DNA of 64,000 nt from Pseudomonas fortuita (GTDB taxonomy: Bacteria > Pseudomonadota > Gammaproteobacteria > Pseudomonadales > Pseudomonadaceae), in contig NZ_CP114035.2 in NCBI RefSeq assembly GCF_026898135.2, positions 2,521,501-2,585,500 of the forward strand. The letters are read 5' to 3'. The notes below the pieces were generated by a model, which worked only from the letters and a program-made list of their open reading frames with translations, had not been told where the DNA came from and searched no databases. Position numbers and translations under genes: made by a program. This document shows positions 17,360 through 26,457 of this stretch, piece after piece. Within the stretch, counting starts at the first letter, position 1. Each line of letters starts with the position of its first letter.

Positions 17360-18709
17360 TCAGCGGTCAACGCTTCGGCGGCGCTGGCGCTGCAAGTGAG
17401 TGATCGCAAACCCGGCAATGGCGCCGAGCACGGCGGCGCTCACCAACACCAGTGTCTTGTCTTTTCGGGCTCTCCAGCCACCGTCCACACTGCGCCGGTC
17501 ACTCGGTGGTTCAAACAGGTTCCCCGGTGATGTTGCGGCGCTTGGGCTACGGCTCAAGCCCCAACGGGTCAGCCATCCTGAAAGCAGCGGTAGCCCCGGC
17601 ACGAGGTAGCTGGCCAAGTGTGCAAGGCGAGCGGTTGCCCCGACCGTAGTGCGCGCGCGCGGGGAGATGGCGCAAGCCACCATGGCCTTGGCCACCCACT
17701 CCGGGTCATAGACTGGCCCGGGGGGCGTCAGCGTGTGGCCAGTGTAGTTGCCACCATCCCTGAAACCAGGGGTGTCCATGACCGCAGGATAGATATCGCA
17801 GACATGAATGTCGGGGAACGCCGTCAGTTCTCCGCGCAGGGCGTCGGTCAGGCCACGCAGGCCGAATTTGCTCGCCGAATAGGCCGCTGCATAGGGTTGC
17901 GCGATCCAGCTTCCGAGTGACAACGTGTTGATCAGGATGCCGCTGCGCTGCGCCTTGAAATAGGGAAGGGCGACGTAGGCGCCACGAAGGTAACCGATCA
18001 GGTCGGTTTGGATGACTTGCTCGTGCGCCTCCAGTGGCGTGTCCTCAAAATTGCCGACCGCGCCGACGCCAGCGTTATTGACCCAGATATCGATTCGCCC
18101 ATGGCCAAATTCGGCAGCCTGCGCGGCCAGCGCCTGCACCTGATCGCTGCGGCTGACATCGGTAGCGATTGCTACGGCGTCCGTACCGCAATCAGTGCAC
18201 TCGTCCAGCACATCGAACAACGCTTCCTCATCTCGCGCAGCAAGCACCAGCCGAGCGCCTTTGCAGGCAAAGGCATGCGCAGCGGCCCTGCCTATGCCAC
18301 TTGAAGCGCCAGTGATGACCACGACCTTGCCGCGCAACGGGCCTTGTGTTGATACAGCGGCGGCCGGCGGGGCAGGCTCGGCAGCCTGGGGTGGCGTGAA
18401 GTCCTCTGGCGCAGGCGCAAGGGTGGCGCTGGCTTCTATCATCGAGAGTTCAAGGGCGGTGCCGTCGACCAGCACCAGTTTCAGGCCCTCGACAGTGCCC
18501 GCTACCCTGTCAGCGTACACGGGCTCGCCCTCCGCATCCAGGCTGTCATAGATGAATCTGGTGCCTTCGAGCCAGCCGACTGCAGTCAGCAGTTCCGGGC
18601 CCAGGTAATATTTGCCGTCCTGAAAGAAACCGGGAAATTGATGGGCGCGTTCGATGTTCTCCACGCAGTAGCGTTCGCCTGGTTTCATGCCTGTCGCTTG
18701 ATCAATCAT
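17360..18709 (-). CDS. SDR oxidoreductase with extra N-terminal domain and C-terminal membrane anchor
   Basis: A 449-residue protein. Residues 1-100 are an unrecognised domain (MIDQATGMKPGERYCVENIE; FFQDGKYYLGPELLTAVGWL) followed by an Ala/Pro linker. Residues 125-360 are a classical SDR with TGASSGIGRA, NNAGVG, the Ser of NTLSLGSW and YSASKFG. The C-terminus carries a single hydrophobic segment (TLVLVSAAVLGAIAGFAITH) followed by Arg-rich residues, a likely membrane anchor. The substrate is unknown. It converges on the antiporter gene, 29 bp away. Confidence 0.82.
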   Translation of the reverse strand: MIDQATGMKPGERYCVENIERAHQFPGFFQDGKYYLGPELLTAVGWLEGTRFIYDSLDAEGEPVYADRVAGTVEGLKLVLVDGTALELSMIEASATLAPAPEDFTPPQAAEPAPPAAAVSTQGPLRGKVVVITGASSGIGRAAAHAFACKGARLVLAARDEEALFDVLDECTDCGTDAVAIATDVSRSDQVQALAAQAAEFGHGRIDIWVNNAGVGAVGNFEDTPLEAHEQVIQTDLIGYLRGAYVALPYFKAQRSGILINTLSLGSWIAQPYAAAYSASKFGLRGLTDALRGELTAFPDIHVCDIYPAVMDTPGFRDGGNYTGHTLTPPGPVYDPEWVAKAMVACAISPRARTTVGATARLAHLASYLVPGLPLLSGWLTRWGLSRSPSAATSPGNLFEPPSDRRSVDGGWRARKDKTLVLVSAAVLGAIAGFAITHLQRQRRRSVDR

Positions 18710-18807
18710 GGTGCAGAACCCCTTTTGAAGTGTGTCAGCTAGCGTTCAACCTTCGTTGTGGACAAAGGCATCGAGTAAGCAGGGGAATGCGTGGGGCGCT
18801 GTAAAGT

Positions 18808-19196
18808 TCAGGTCGAGGGCTTCAGTGGCGCAAGGTGACCGCCGGTGTGCTGCGCGTGAACCTGTCGCGGTACCCGAGCCTCGACCAAGAGAGTGAGGAC
18901 CAAGCGATGCCCGCACTCATCGAGAAACGGCTCGAGCAGGCCCGCACAGCCTTGCAAGCGGTGCTCATGGGTGATGGCGTTGGGTAACTTGACGGAAAAA
19001 CGAAAGTGCTCAGGCACCGACGCGGCCCACCGGGCATGAGTTTGCGATCGATGAGCACGGTAAAACGAGGAGTTGATTTCTACCGCGTTCAAGCGCGCCG
19101 CGTAACGCTGCAAATGAGCGCCCTGCCGGGGAAAATGAAACACCGCAATCGCAGCGGCCCCGGGCGACGCGCTGGTTACCGAGGCCTGCTTGCAAA
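18808..19196 (-). pseudogene. DUF72 (YecE-like) gene relic
   Basis: The minus strand encodes a clear DUF72 segment: LQRYAARLNAVEINSSFYRA followed by RWAASVPEHFRFSVKLPNAI and THEHRLQGCAGLLEPFLDE. The normal N-terminal signature (GTAGWSIP-like) is missing or degenerate. After residue 75 or so the protein passes straight to LLVEARVPRQVHA and stops, so roughly half of the usual 240-280 residues are absent. The pattern fits a start-region loss plus an internal deletion. It lies between the SDR fusion and the aldehyde oxidase genes. Confidence 0.6.
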
Positions 19197-19213
19197 GGCG
19201 CTGAGCTGCCCGT

Positions 19214-21412
19214 TTACAGCACCTTGTCGAGGGTGATCGGAAACGCTCTCACACGCTTGCCAGTGGCATGGTAGACAGCGTTCGCCACTGCTGCTGCCAC
19301 CCCGACCACGCCGATCTCGCCCACCCCCTTGGAGCCCAGCTCGTTGACGATGTCATCGTTCTCTTCAACGAAAATCACCTCGATATCGCCGCTGTCGGCG
19401 TTCACCGGAATGTGATACTCCGCCAGGTTGTGGTTGACGATGCGGCCCAACTGGTGATCGGTCAATGCTTCTTCGTGCAGGGCCATGCCCACGCCCCACA
19501 CCACGCCCCCCAGAATCTGGCTACGCGCGGTTTTCGGGTTGACTACCCGTCCTGCTGCCACGGCGCTGACCACACGGGTGACCTTGATCGCGCCAAGGTC
19601 TTCGTCAACATGCACCTCCACAAAAACCGCCGAATGTGTGGCGGTGGAGAAGGGTTGGCGTTTGGCACCTGGCTCGGCTTCTATCTGCGCTTCAACATTT
19701 CGCCCCGGGGTGCTGGCGACGATCTCGGCCAGGGCCAGGCGATGGTTGCCCGCATGCAGGTAGCCATCGGCGAAGACAATCTGCTCTGTCGGGGTGCTGG
19801 CCACTTCAGGGTACGACTTGCGCGCATGTTCCAGCAGCTTGCTGCGCAGCACCAGGCAGGCCTGGCGCACGGCCGAGCCCACCGACGATACGGTGAAAGA
19901 GCCACCCTGTAGCGGTGCTGTCGGCAGGGAGGAGTCCCCCAGCAGGAAGGTGACATCCTGAACCCTGGCGCCCACCGCATCCGCTGCTATCTGGGTCATG
20001 ACGGTGTAGGTGCCGGTACCGATATCGGTGGTGGCGCTGCTGACGGTCAGGCGCCCTTGGGCGTCGATGTGCGCCTTGGCGCTGGCCTTCATTTGCAGGG
20101 CCTCCCAGACGCCGCCAGCCATTCCCCAGCCGATCAGCTGGTGGCCATTGCGCATGCTGCGCGGTTGCGGGTCGCGGTTATGCCAGCCGAAACGCTCGGC
20201 ACCTTGCTGGTAGCACGCCAGCAGCTCCTTGCTGGAGTAGGGCTTGCCCTCGTTGCCATTGTTAGCGGCGAAGTTGCGCCGGCGCAGGTCGAGCGGGTCG
20301 ATCTGCGCTGCACAGGCGAGCTCATCCATGGCGCATTCGAGGGCGATCATGCCTGACGCGGCCCCGGGGGCGCGCATGTCCAGTGGGGTAAAGACATCGA
20401 GCGGCGCCAAGTGATAGCTGAGCGCAACGTTGTCACACTGGTAGAGCATGCCGCTCCATTCGACCAGGTGTTCGGTAAAGTCCTCGAAGCGTGATGTCTG
20501 GCCCAGCGCATCGTGGGCGATCGCCAGCAACCGCCCGCTTGCGTCCGCACCCAGGCGCAGGCGCTGCTCGGTACGGGGCCGGTAGCCGAAGGTGAACATC
20601 TGCTGGCGGGTCAGTGTGACGCGCACCGAGCGTTGTAAATGCAGCGCCGCCATCACGGCCAGCGGTAACTGGTACTGCGGGCGCAAGCCCGAGCCGAAGG
20701 CGCCACCCACGAACGCCGCGTGCACGCGTATGTTGGCCTTGGGCAGGCCAAACACTTTGTGCAGGTAGTCCTGGCAATTTTGCGTGCCTTGGGTCTTGTC
20801 GTGGATTTCGAGGCTGCCGTCGGCCTTGTAGTGCACGGTGGAAGCATGCGGCTCCATCGGGTTGTGATGCTCGTTGGCCGTCAGGTAGGTGGCATCTACC
20901 CGCACCGGGGCGGCGGCAAACTGCCCGGCAAAATCGCCACGTGGTGCCGGTGTTTCGGCGGGGGCCTCATGCGACTGCCGGGTAGCACCCAGGTCTGTCT
21001 GGTGGGCCTGCTCGGCATAGTCGATTCTGATCAGCGAACCTGCGTACCGCGCCAGTTCGAGGGTGTGGGCGACCACCAGGGCCAACGGTTGGCCGCTATA
21101 AAGCACGCGGTCGTTGAACAAGGGGCGAAACGGCGACCCCTCGGCCGAGTCGGCGTCACTGTAATCGTCGTCATAACTGGAAATGTGCGGCCGATGGCCA
21201 TGGTCCAGCACAGCGATGACCCCGGGCACGCGCATTGCCTGTGTACTGTCGATGGCGAGCACTCGACCACGGGCGATAGTACTGCACACGACGCTGCCGT
21301 GTAGCAGCCCGGCTTGAGGGTATTCACCTGCGTAGCGCGCCTGCCCGGTGACCTTGGCGACGCCGTCCACGCGGTCCAGGGGCGTGCCGACAATGGGTGT
21401 GGTGTCGATCAT
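19214..21412 (-). CDS. paoC: Aldehyde oxidoreductase, molybdopterin-binding large subunit (PaoC/YagR type)
   Basis: A 732-residue molybdenum subunit of the xanthine dehydrogenase family. It starts MIDTTPIVGTPLDRVDG; the cofactor-domain signatures GGAFGSGLRPQY, DMRAPGAASG and the catalytic-Glu region LGSKGVGEIGVVG near the C-terminus are present. With the FAD and 2Fe-2S subunits it should oxidise aromatic or other aldehydes to acids. Its start overlaps the FAD subunit stop (ATGA), and the gene order Fe-S, FAD, Mo matches paoABC. Confidence 0.93.
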   Translation of the reverse strand: MIDTTPIVGTPLDRVDGVAKVTGQARYAGEYPQAGLLHGSVVCSTIARGRVLAIDSTQAMRVPGVIAVLDHGHRPHISSYDDDYSDADSAEGSPFRPLFNDRVLYSGQPLALVVAHTLELARYAGSLIRIDYAEQAHQTDLGATRQSHEAPAETPAPRGDFAGQFAAAPVRVDATYLTANEHHNPMEPHASTVHYKADGSLEIHDKTQGTQNCQDYLHKVFGLPKANIRVHAAFVGGAFGSGLRPQYQLPLAVMAALHLQRSVRVTLTRQQMFTFGYRPRTEQRLRLGADASGRLLAIAHDALGQTSRFEDFTEHLVEWSGMLYQCDNVALSYHLAPLDVFTPLDMRAPGAASGMIALECAMDELACAAQIDPLDLRRRNFAANNGNEGKPYSSKELLACYQQGAERFGWHNRDPQPRSMRNGHQLIGWGMAGGVWEALQMKASAKAHIDAQGRLTVSSATTDIGTGTYTVMTQIAADAVGARVQDVTFLLGDSSLPTAPLQGGSFTVSSVGSAVRQACLVLRSKLLEHARKSYPEVASTPTEQIVFADGYLHAGNHRLALAEIVASTPGRNVEAQIEAEPGAKRQPFSTATHSAVFVEVHVDEDLGAIKVTRVVSAVAAGRVVNPKTARSQILGGVVWGVGMALHEEALTDHQLGRIVNHNLAEYHIPVNADSGDIEVIFVEENDDIVNELGSKGVGEIGVVGVAAAVANAVYHATGKRVRAFPITLDKVL

Positions 21413-22410
21413 GGTCTTGCCCCTCTGGCTGAGGCACCGAGCACTGCCTCGCTCAATGCCCGAACGATTGCACGCTGCGCGAGTGCTACCTTGAAACCGT
21501 TGTGGCTCAGGGGTTGGGCCCCTTGCAGCACGGTGTGCGCGGCCTGGGTGAAAAGCGCTTGCGAAGGCGCCTGGCCGGCCAGCATCCCTTCTACCGCCGT
21601 GTCCCGCCAAGGCTTGTGGGCAACGCCACCTAGCGCCAGTCGAGCCTGCTGGATCACGCCGCCATCAAGGTTCAAGGCCGCGGCGACGGACACCAGCGCG
21701 AACGCATAGGAGGCGCGGTCGCGGATCTTCAGATAACGGTAATGCTGTTCGAATGCAGGGGGCGGCAACTCGATGGCGACCACCAGTTCATCAGTTGCCA
21801 GTTGATTGTCGCGCTCCGGGGCATCGCCGGGCAGGCGGTGGAAGGCCGCGAAGGGTATCTGGCGTTCAGCGGCAGGCCCCTGTACATGTACTACCGCTTC
21901 GAGCGCCGCCAACGCCACGCACATGTCCGAGGGGTGGGTGGCGACGCAGGCATCGCTGGCGCCGAGAATCGCATGGATACGGTTCAAGCCCGTACGCGCG
22001 GGGCAGCCGCTGCCCGGTTCGCGCTTGTTGCAGGGTGTGCCGGTGTCGTAGAAGTAGTAACAACGGGTGCGTTGCAGCAGGTTGCCGCCGGTGCTGGCCA
22101 TGTTCCGCAACTGAGGCGATGCCCCGGCCAGAATGGCTTCGGACAGCAGCGGATAATGCTGTTGGATGATCGGGTCCCAGGCGAGGTCGGCATTGCTCAC
22201 CAACGCACCGATCAGCACGCCGCCGTCGGAGGTGGCCCGAATGCCGTTCAGCCCAAGGCCGGAGATGTCGATCAGGCGGTTGGGGCGGACCACGTTTTCC
22301 TTCATCAGGTCGACGAGGTTGGTACCGCCGGCAATGAAGCGCGAGCTGGCATCTGCCAGGTTGATGGCTTCGCTGACTGATGCGGGCTTGTGGTAACTGA
22401 ATGGCGTCAT
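21409..22410 (-). CDS. paoB: Aldehyde oxidoreductase, FAD-binding subunit (PaoB/YagS type)
   Basis: A 333-residue flavoprotein of the xanthine dehydrogenase medium-subunit family. The FAD-site motifs FIAGGTNLVDLMKE and NMASTGGNLLQRTRC are present. A Cys-rich insertion with C117, C127 and C136 (RCYYFYDTGTPCNKR) matches the extra 4Fe-4S loop of E. coli PaoB, distinguishing it from plain xanthine dehydrogenase subunits. It overlaps both neighbours by 4 bases. Confidence 0.93.
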   Translation of the reverse strand: MTPFSYHKPASVSEAINLADASSRFIAGGTNLVDLMKENVVRPNRLIDISGLGLNGIRATSDGGVLIGALVSNADLAWDPIIQQHYPLLSEAILAGASPQLRNMASTGGNLLQRTRCYYFYDTGTPCNKREPGSGCPARTGLNRIHAILGASDACVATHPSDMCVALAALEAVVHVQGPAAERQIPFAAFHRLPGDAPERDNQLATDELVVAIELPPPAFEQHYRYLKIRDRASYAFALVSVAAALNLDGGVIQQARLALGGVAHKPWRDTAVEGMLAGQAPSQALFTQAAHTVLQGAQPLSHNGFKVALAQRAIVRALSEAVLGASARGARP

Positions 22411-22934
22411 GGGGTCGTCCTGCCTTGCTGCCGGGGCACGTCCTTCATCAACGGCATGGCTTCCTCTACTGCGGCGACAATGTTGCCGTAGGCACCACAG
22501 CGGCAGAGGTTACCGCTCATCTGCTCGCGAATGGCCTCACGGGAGTCGGCATGCCCTTCGTGTACAAGACCGACTGCGGAGCAGATCTGCCCTGGTGTGC
22601 AATAGCCGCATTGGAACGCATCATGGCGAATGAAGGCGCGCTGCAGTGGGTGAAGTTCACCGTCGCTGGCCAGTCCTTCGATGGTCACCAGTTCGGCCCC
22701 GTCGCACATGATGGCCAGCGTGAGGCAGGCGTTGATACGTTTGCCGTCGCGCAACACGGTGCAGGCCCCGCACTGGCCATGGTCGCAGCCCTTTTTGGTG
22801 CCTATCAGGTCTAGCTGCTCACGCAGCAGGTCGAGCAATGTGGTCCAGGGCTGCACCTGCAGTGATCGAGGCTGACCATTCAGGGTCAGGTGGATGGGGT
22901 GTTCTACGACACCCTCGGGGGCTGTTGCGCTCAT
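22407..22934 (-). CDS. paoA: Aldehyde oxidoreductase, 2Fe-2S subunit (PaoA/YagT type)
   Basis: A 175-residue subunit with two 2Fe-2S clusters: the plant-ferredoxin-type site KKGCDHGQCGACTV and the helical-domain site QCGYCTPGQI with NLCRCGAYG. No twin-arginine signal is visible in front of it, in contrast to E. coli PaoA, so the enzyme is probably cytoplasmic unless the start is further upstream. First gene of the three-gene operon. Confidence 0.93.
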   Translation of the reverse strand: MSATAPEGVVEHPIHLTLNGQPRSLQVQPWTTLLDLLREQLDLIGTKKGCDHGQCGACTVLRDGKRINACLTLAIMCDGAELVTIEGLASDGELHPLQRAFIRHDAFQCGYCTPGQICSAVGLVHEGHADSREAIREQMSGNLCRCGAYGNIVAAVEEAMPLMKDVPRQQGRTTP

Positions 22935-23117
22935 GGGAGGTCCTCACGGTCGGTCTTGCACTTGACTGCATCTCTGTGGTGCGACCGGGCCGGCTGTGCA
23001 AACGTTCAGCGGAACTGGCCAAAAACCGCCCGTGCCTTGTCTCGAAGCTTGTACAGTCCCTGTGGGAGGCTACTCATCCCCTGTGGGCTGCGCTGTCACG
23101 CAGAGAACAATGGCTGG

Positions 23118-23204
23118 TGTGGGAGCGGGCTTGTCCCGCGAAGCAGGCAACGCTGTGTATGGCACCGGCTTTGCCGGTGTTCGCGGGGCAAGCCCGCTCC
23201 CACA
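23118..23204. repeat. REP pair
   Basis: GTGGGAGCGGGCTTGTCCCG at 23119 and the opposing GCGGGGCAAGCCCGCTCCCA ending near 23204, with a GGCACCGGCTTTGCCGGTG stem between. The gap 22935-23317 contains this pair and nothing else that I recognise. Confidence 0.8.
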
Positions 23205-23317
23205 AGTTGAAGCCAACTCAATACGTTGTTCTATGAGGGCGGGCATGCCCGCACCCACAGGGCGCTCGCTAGCTTTCGGAGTTTGAGCTGCTCGCACGCA
23301 GACTTGGATGGGTTGGG

Positions 23318-23695
23318 TCAACCGCCTGAACCACCGCCACTACCGCCAGCGCCAGCGCCGGAACCGGAACCGCCCGAGCCTCCGCTGCCGGGGCCCGGGC
23401 CAGTGCCGCTCCCTGCGGCGCCACCCGTACCGTTACCGGCGCCTGTGCCCGTGCCCGAGCCGTTGTCGGTGCCGTCACCCCCGGTATTGTCGGTGCCATT
23501 GGTACCCGTACCGCCAGACCCGGTTCCCATGCCATCCCCAGGCGTGCCGGAGCCAGTGCCACCCAACGGGCCGTTGTCCTGTGTCTGCGCCCCAGGGGCG
23601 CGTTGGTCGTTCATGTCGGTGGCTGCCAACACCAACGGTGTGCTGGCACCGAGGCACAGGGCGAGCAGCAATGAATGGGGCTTGATGATGTTCAT
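23318..23695 (-). CDS. Secreted Gly/Thr/Ser-rich low-complexity protein
   Basis: A 125-residue protein with a clear signal peptide (MNIIKPHSLLLALCLGAS, cleavage near VLAATD), followed by a tail of about 80 residues that is almost entirely Gly, Ser, Thr, Asn and Ala (TGSGTPGDGMGTGSGGTG and similar, ending GGSGGGSGG). GAGGTG lies 7 bases before the ATG at 23695. Such proteins occur in pseudomonads without known function; a cell-surface or periplasmic linker role is a guess. The repeat makes exact length prone to assembly error. Confidence 0.72.
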   Translation of the reverse strand: MNIIKPHSLLLALCLGASTPLVLAATDMNDQRAPGAQTQDNGPLGGTGSGTPGDGMGTGSGGTGTNGTDNTGGDGTDNGSGTGTGAGNGTGGAAGSGTGPGPGSGGSGGSGSGAGAGGSGGGSGG

Positions 23696-23966
23696 GCGCA
23701 ATCACCTCTTTGCGTTGGTCACTTCTCCTTCGTCCTGCGCGTGCAGCCAATTGTGCGTCGGTACTGACGAACGGAATGCCCTTACTGGCGCTGATTACCA
23801 CCACGACCAAAGCTTTTGGGGAGGAGCCCGCTAGCGGTTACGGGCGTTGACCGATGCAGGTGGCCACACCGTGTGACCGCTGAGCGCGGCTGCAATCGAA
23901 AAAAACTGAACGGTGGCATTGGCGCGCCAGTCAGAGCGTTTAACCTCATGAAAAAGGATGTTAGCG

Positions 23967-24239
23967 ATGAAAGCGATGACTCGACTGCTCACCGGCCTGG
24001 CCATGGCTGGCGCATTGGCAAGCACTACCGCATGGGCAGATCAGCCGGGCGCTGACTGGAAGGTGAACAAGGATCAGGCCGAAGCCACCCTCAAAGGTGC
24101 CGGCTACACGCAGATCACCAAGATCGAGGCCGATGATGGGCATTGGGAAGGTGAGGGGATGAAAGCTGACGGCAAACAGTACGAATTCCAGGTCGATCCC
24201 CATGACGGCAAGATCATCAAGGATCAACTGGATAACTGA
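23967..24239 (+). CDS. Small periplasmic PepSY-domain protein
   Basis: A 90-residue exported protein: signal peptide MTRLLTGLAMAGALASTTAW with cleavage after AWA, then a PepSY-like domain (DQAEATLKGAGYTQITKIEA, YEFQVDPHDGKIIKDQLD). AAGGA lies about 9 bases before the ATG at 23967; an in-frame ATG at 23958 overlaps the ribosome site. PepSY domains usually restrain proteases or bind metals in the envelope. Confidence 0.82.
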   Translation: MKAMTRLLTGLAMAGALASTTAWADQPGADWKVNKDQAEATLKGAGYTQITKIEADDGHWEGEGMKADGKQYEFQVDPHDGKIIKDQLDN

Positions 24240-24262
24240 TGAGTTGTCCACCCGTGGCATCA

Positions 24263-24291
24263 GCGCGCTGCCCGTTTCACGGGTAACGCGC
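24263..24291. terminator. Stem-loop between convergent PepSY and aminotransferase genes
   Basis: GCGCG (24263-24267) pairs with CGCGC (24287-24291), enclosing a CCCGT/ACGGG inner stem with loop TTC. It lies between two gene ends (24239 and 24319), consistent with a bidirectional terminator, though without a strong T-tract. Confidence 0.45.
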
Positions 24292-24318
24292 CCGACCTTG
24301 CTGTAATGGGATGACGGC

Positions 24319-25452
24319 TCAGTCCGTCATCACTTCATCGATTGCCTGCTCCAGGGTGCTGACCGTACGCTCGATATTGTGCAGTTTTTCGAGCCCGAAC
24401 AGACCGATGCGGAAGGTCTGGAAGTCGGCTGGCTCGTCGCATTGCAACGGTACGCCGGCCGCAATCTGCAGGCCGTGATCGGCAAATTTCTTGCCGGTCT
24501 TGATGTCGGCATCATCGGTATAGCTCACCACGACGCCTGGGGCCTGAAAGCCGGCTGCGGCCACGCTCTTGATACCTTTGGCGGTCAACATGGCGCGCAC
24601 CCGATCACCCAGCGCCTGTTGTTCGCTGCGCACCTTGTCGAAACCGTAGGCTTGCATCTCGTTCAACACGTCGTTGAACCGGGCAAGCGAATCGCTGGGC
24701 ATGGTTGCATGGTAGGCATGTCCGCCCTGTTCGTAGGCCTGCATGATCTGCAGCCACTTCTTCAGGTCGCAGGCAAAGCTGCTGCTCTGCGTGTGCTCGA
24801 TGCGCTCCAGGGCCAAGGCGCTGAGCATCACCAAGGCGCAGCAAGGGGAAGCGCTCCAGCCTTTTTGCGGTGCACTGATCAGCAGGTCGACTGCGCACTT
24901 TTCCATATCAACCCACAGCGTGCCAGAGGCGATGCAGTCCAGCACGAACAGGCCACCCACCGCATGCACGGCGTCACCGACGGCCCGCAGGTAATCGTCG
25001 GGCAGGATGATCCCGGATGAGGTTTCAACGTGGGGGGCGAAGACGATCTGAGGCTTGTGCGCCTGGATGCTTGCCAGCACTTCCTCCAGCGGCGGGGGCG
25101 CGTAGGCAGCCTGGTGCCCTGTGTCGACCGGGCGGGCTTTGAGCACCGTGGTGGCCGCCGGGATGTTGCCCATATCAAGGATCTGGCTCCAGCGATAACT
25201 GAACCAGCCGTTGCGTATCACCAGGCATTGCTGAGCGGTGGCAAACTGTCGCGCTACCGATTCCATGCCGAATGTACCGCTGCCCGGCACTACCGCAACA
25301 GCCTGGGCGCCATAGACCTGTTTCAGCGTGCTGGAAATGTTCCGCATCACGCCTTGAAAGGTTTGTGACATGTGATTGAGCGAGCGGTCGGTGTAGACCA
25401 CCGAGTACTCGATCAGCCCCTCAGGATCATTACTGGGATAAAGCGTAGACAT
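24319..25452 (-). CDS. Class V PLP-dependent aminotransferase (alanine/serine-glyoxylate type)
   Basis: A 377-residue fold-type I PLP enzyme. The PLP-Lys is in LLISAPQKGWSASP, the Asp of FVLDCIASGTLWVD and the Gly-rich PGSGTFGMESVAR are present. Such enzymes transfer an amino group from alanine or serine to glyoxylate, or act on 2-aminoethylphosphonate. The neighbours give no pathway clue. The length and motifs are normal. Confidence 0.85.
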   Translation of the reverse strand: MSTLYPSNDPEGLIEYSVVYTDRSLNHMSQTFQGVMRNISSTLKQVYGAQAVAVVPGSGTFGMESVARQFATAQQCLVIRNGWFSYRWSQILDMGNIPAATTVLKARPVDTGHQAAYAPPPLEEVLASIQAHKPQIVFAPHVETSSGIILPDDYLRAVGDAVHAVGGLFVLDCIASGTLWVDMEKCAVDLLISAPQKGWSASPCCALVMLSALALERIEHTQSSSFACDLKKWLQIMQAYEQGGHAYHATMPSDSLARFNDVLNEMQAYGFDKVRSEQQALGDRVRAMLTAKGIKSVAAAGFQAPGVVVSYTDDADIKTGKKFADHGLQIAAGVPLQCDEPADFQTFRIGLFGLEKLHNIERTVSTLEQAIDEVMTD

Positions 25453-25572
25453 GGGCGACTCCTAGGCAGAGATGTCAGTGGTATCGACCCTGCCCGAACC
25501 CTTGGCAAATGACAAGACAGATCGGGGCTGATTGCGCTGAAGCCCTTCCGCCGTGTGTCCGAAGCAGGCACC

Positions 25573-25648
25573 CGGAGCCGGCGAGCCCGGCTCCCACAGG
25601 TATAGCGCAGGCCTCGGTGGCTGATGACCTTCCTGTGGGAGCGCGATT
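25573..25648. repeat. Degenerate REP-like elements
   Basis: GGCGAGCCCGGCTCCCACAG near 25581 and TCCTGTGGGAGCGCG near 25631 are divergent REP halves in the 200-bp gap between the aminotransferase start and the ProQ/FinO stop. Confidence 0.45.
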
Positions 25649-25652
25649 GAAT

Positions 25653-26162
25653 TCAGTCCGGAGTCTGCGCCGCCGTGATCTCGGCGGCGGGGGCCGCAAC
25701 AGGCGCTTTTGCCTTAGCACGATTGCGACGTTCCTGGCTGCGATGCCGCGCAGCTTGTTGCTTGGCATGGATCGCCTGAGTCGCTGTCACTGTGCCAGCG
25801 ACTTGACCATTCAAGTCCAGGCGCGGCGCATTCTCCACCATGCTTGCCCAGTACCGGGTACCCCGGCACCAGGTAGAAATGCCCAGCTTGAGCTGTTCAC
25901 GGGTGATGCCGAGCAGCTCAAGGTGCTGCTCGGCATCCTTGAAAATGCCCTCTTTGAGCGGAACCTTGGGGGCCGGATTGACAGGGAAGGCCAATGGAAA
26001 GTGCTTTTGCAATGGCCAGATCGCTGCCACCGCCGGGTCCTGCTCACGAGGCTTTGCCTGTGGCGGGGACTTGCGCTTGGGTTGTTTCGGGCTATCGGCC
26101 TTTTCCTGCACTTTTTCCGCCCGCAGACGGTCACGTAGCTCAGCTAGTTGTTCAAAACCCAT
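25653..26162 (-). CDS. ProQ/FinO-domain RNA chaperone
   Basis: A 169-residue basic protein. The N-terminal 45 residues are Lys/Arg/Pro-rich and probably disordered; residues 45-130 are a ProQ/FinO domain (WPLQKHFPLAFP, KVPLKEGIFKDA, LGITREQLKLGISTWCRGTR, YWASMVENAPRLDLNG), and the C-terminus is again basic and Ala-rich. It likely binds structured small RNAs and 3' ends of mRNAs. Monocistronic by context. Confidence 0.88.
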   Translation of the reverse strand: MGFEQLAELRDRLRAEKVQEKADSPKQPKRKSPPQAKPREQDPAVAAIWPLQKHFPLAFPVNPAPKVPLKEGIFKDAEQHLELLGITREQLKLGISTWCRGTRYWASMVENAPRLDLNGQVAGTVTATQAIHAKQQAARHRSQERRNRAKAKAPVAAPAAEITAAQTPD

Positions 26163-26457
26163 TGTTCAATTCACTGCTTCGAAGTTGATTGCGAGGCATA
26201 AGGATATGCCATGCAGCGCCACAGATCAGCTTAAACAGATGAATTGTGCCAATTTTCCTGGCCGAGGCATCCCCATTCATCAGGATGCCGGCTCATTCCG
26301 GATGCTGTGGCATATCGGTATTTAGCGCAGCTCAGTATCAGGCCCCTGCATTTGGTATCGCTCATCCGAAAGGCTGTGAATAAATACATCCACGTCAGGC
26401 AAGCCGCAGTCGTACGAACACACAGGCCTTTCTGTGTCTGACTTGAGGTAAGCGATC
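26163..26457. other. Intergenic gap without recognised gene
   Basis: About 295 bases between the divergent ProQ/FinO gene and the 102-aa hydrophilic gene. I see only the downstream gene's ribosome site (GAGG near 26445) and no clear operator, RNA gene or coding remnant. Confidence 0.5.
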
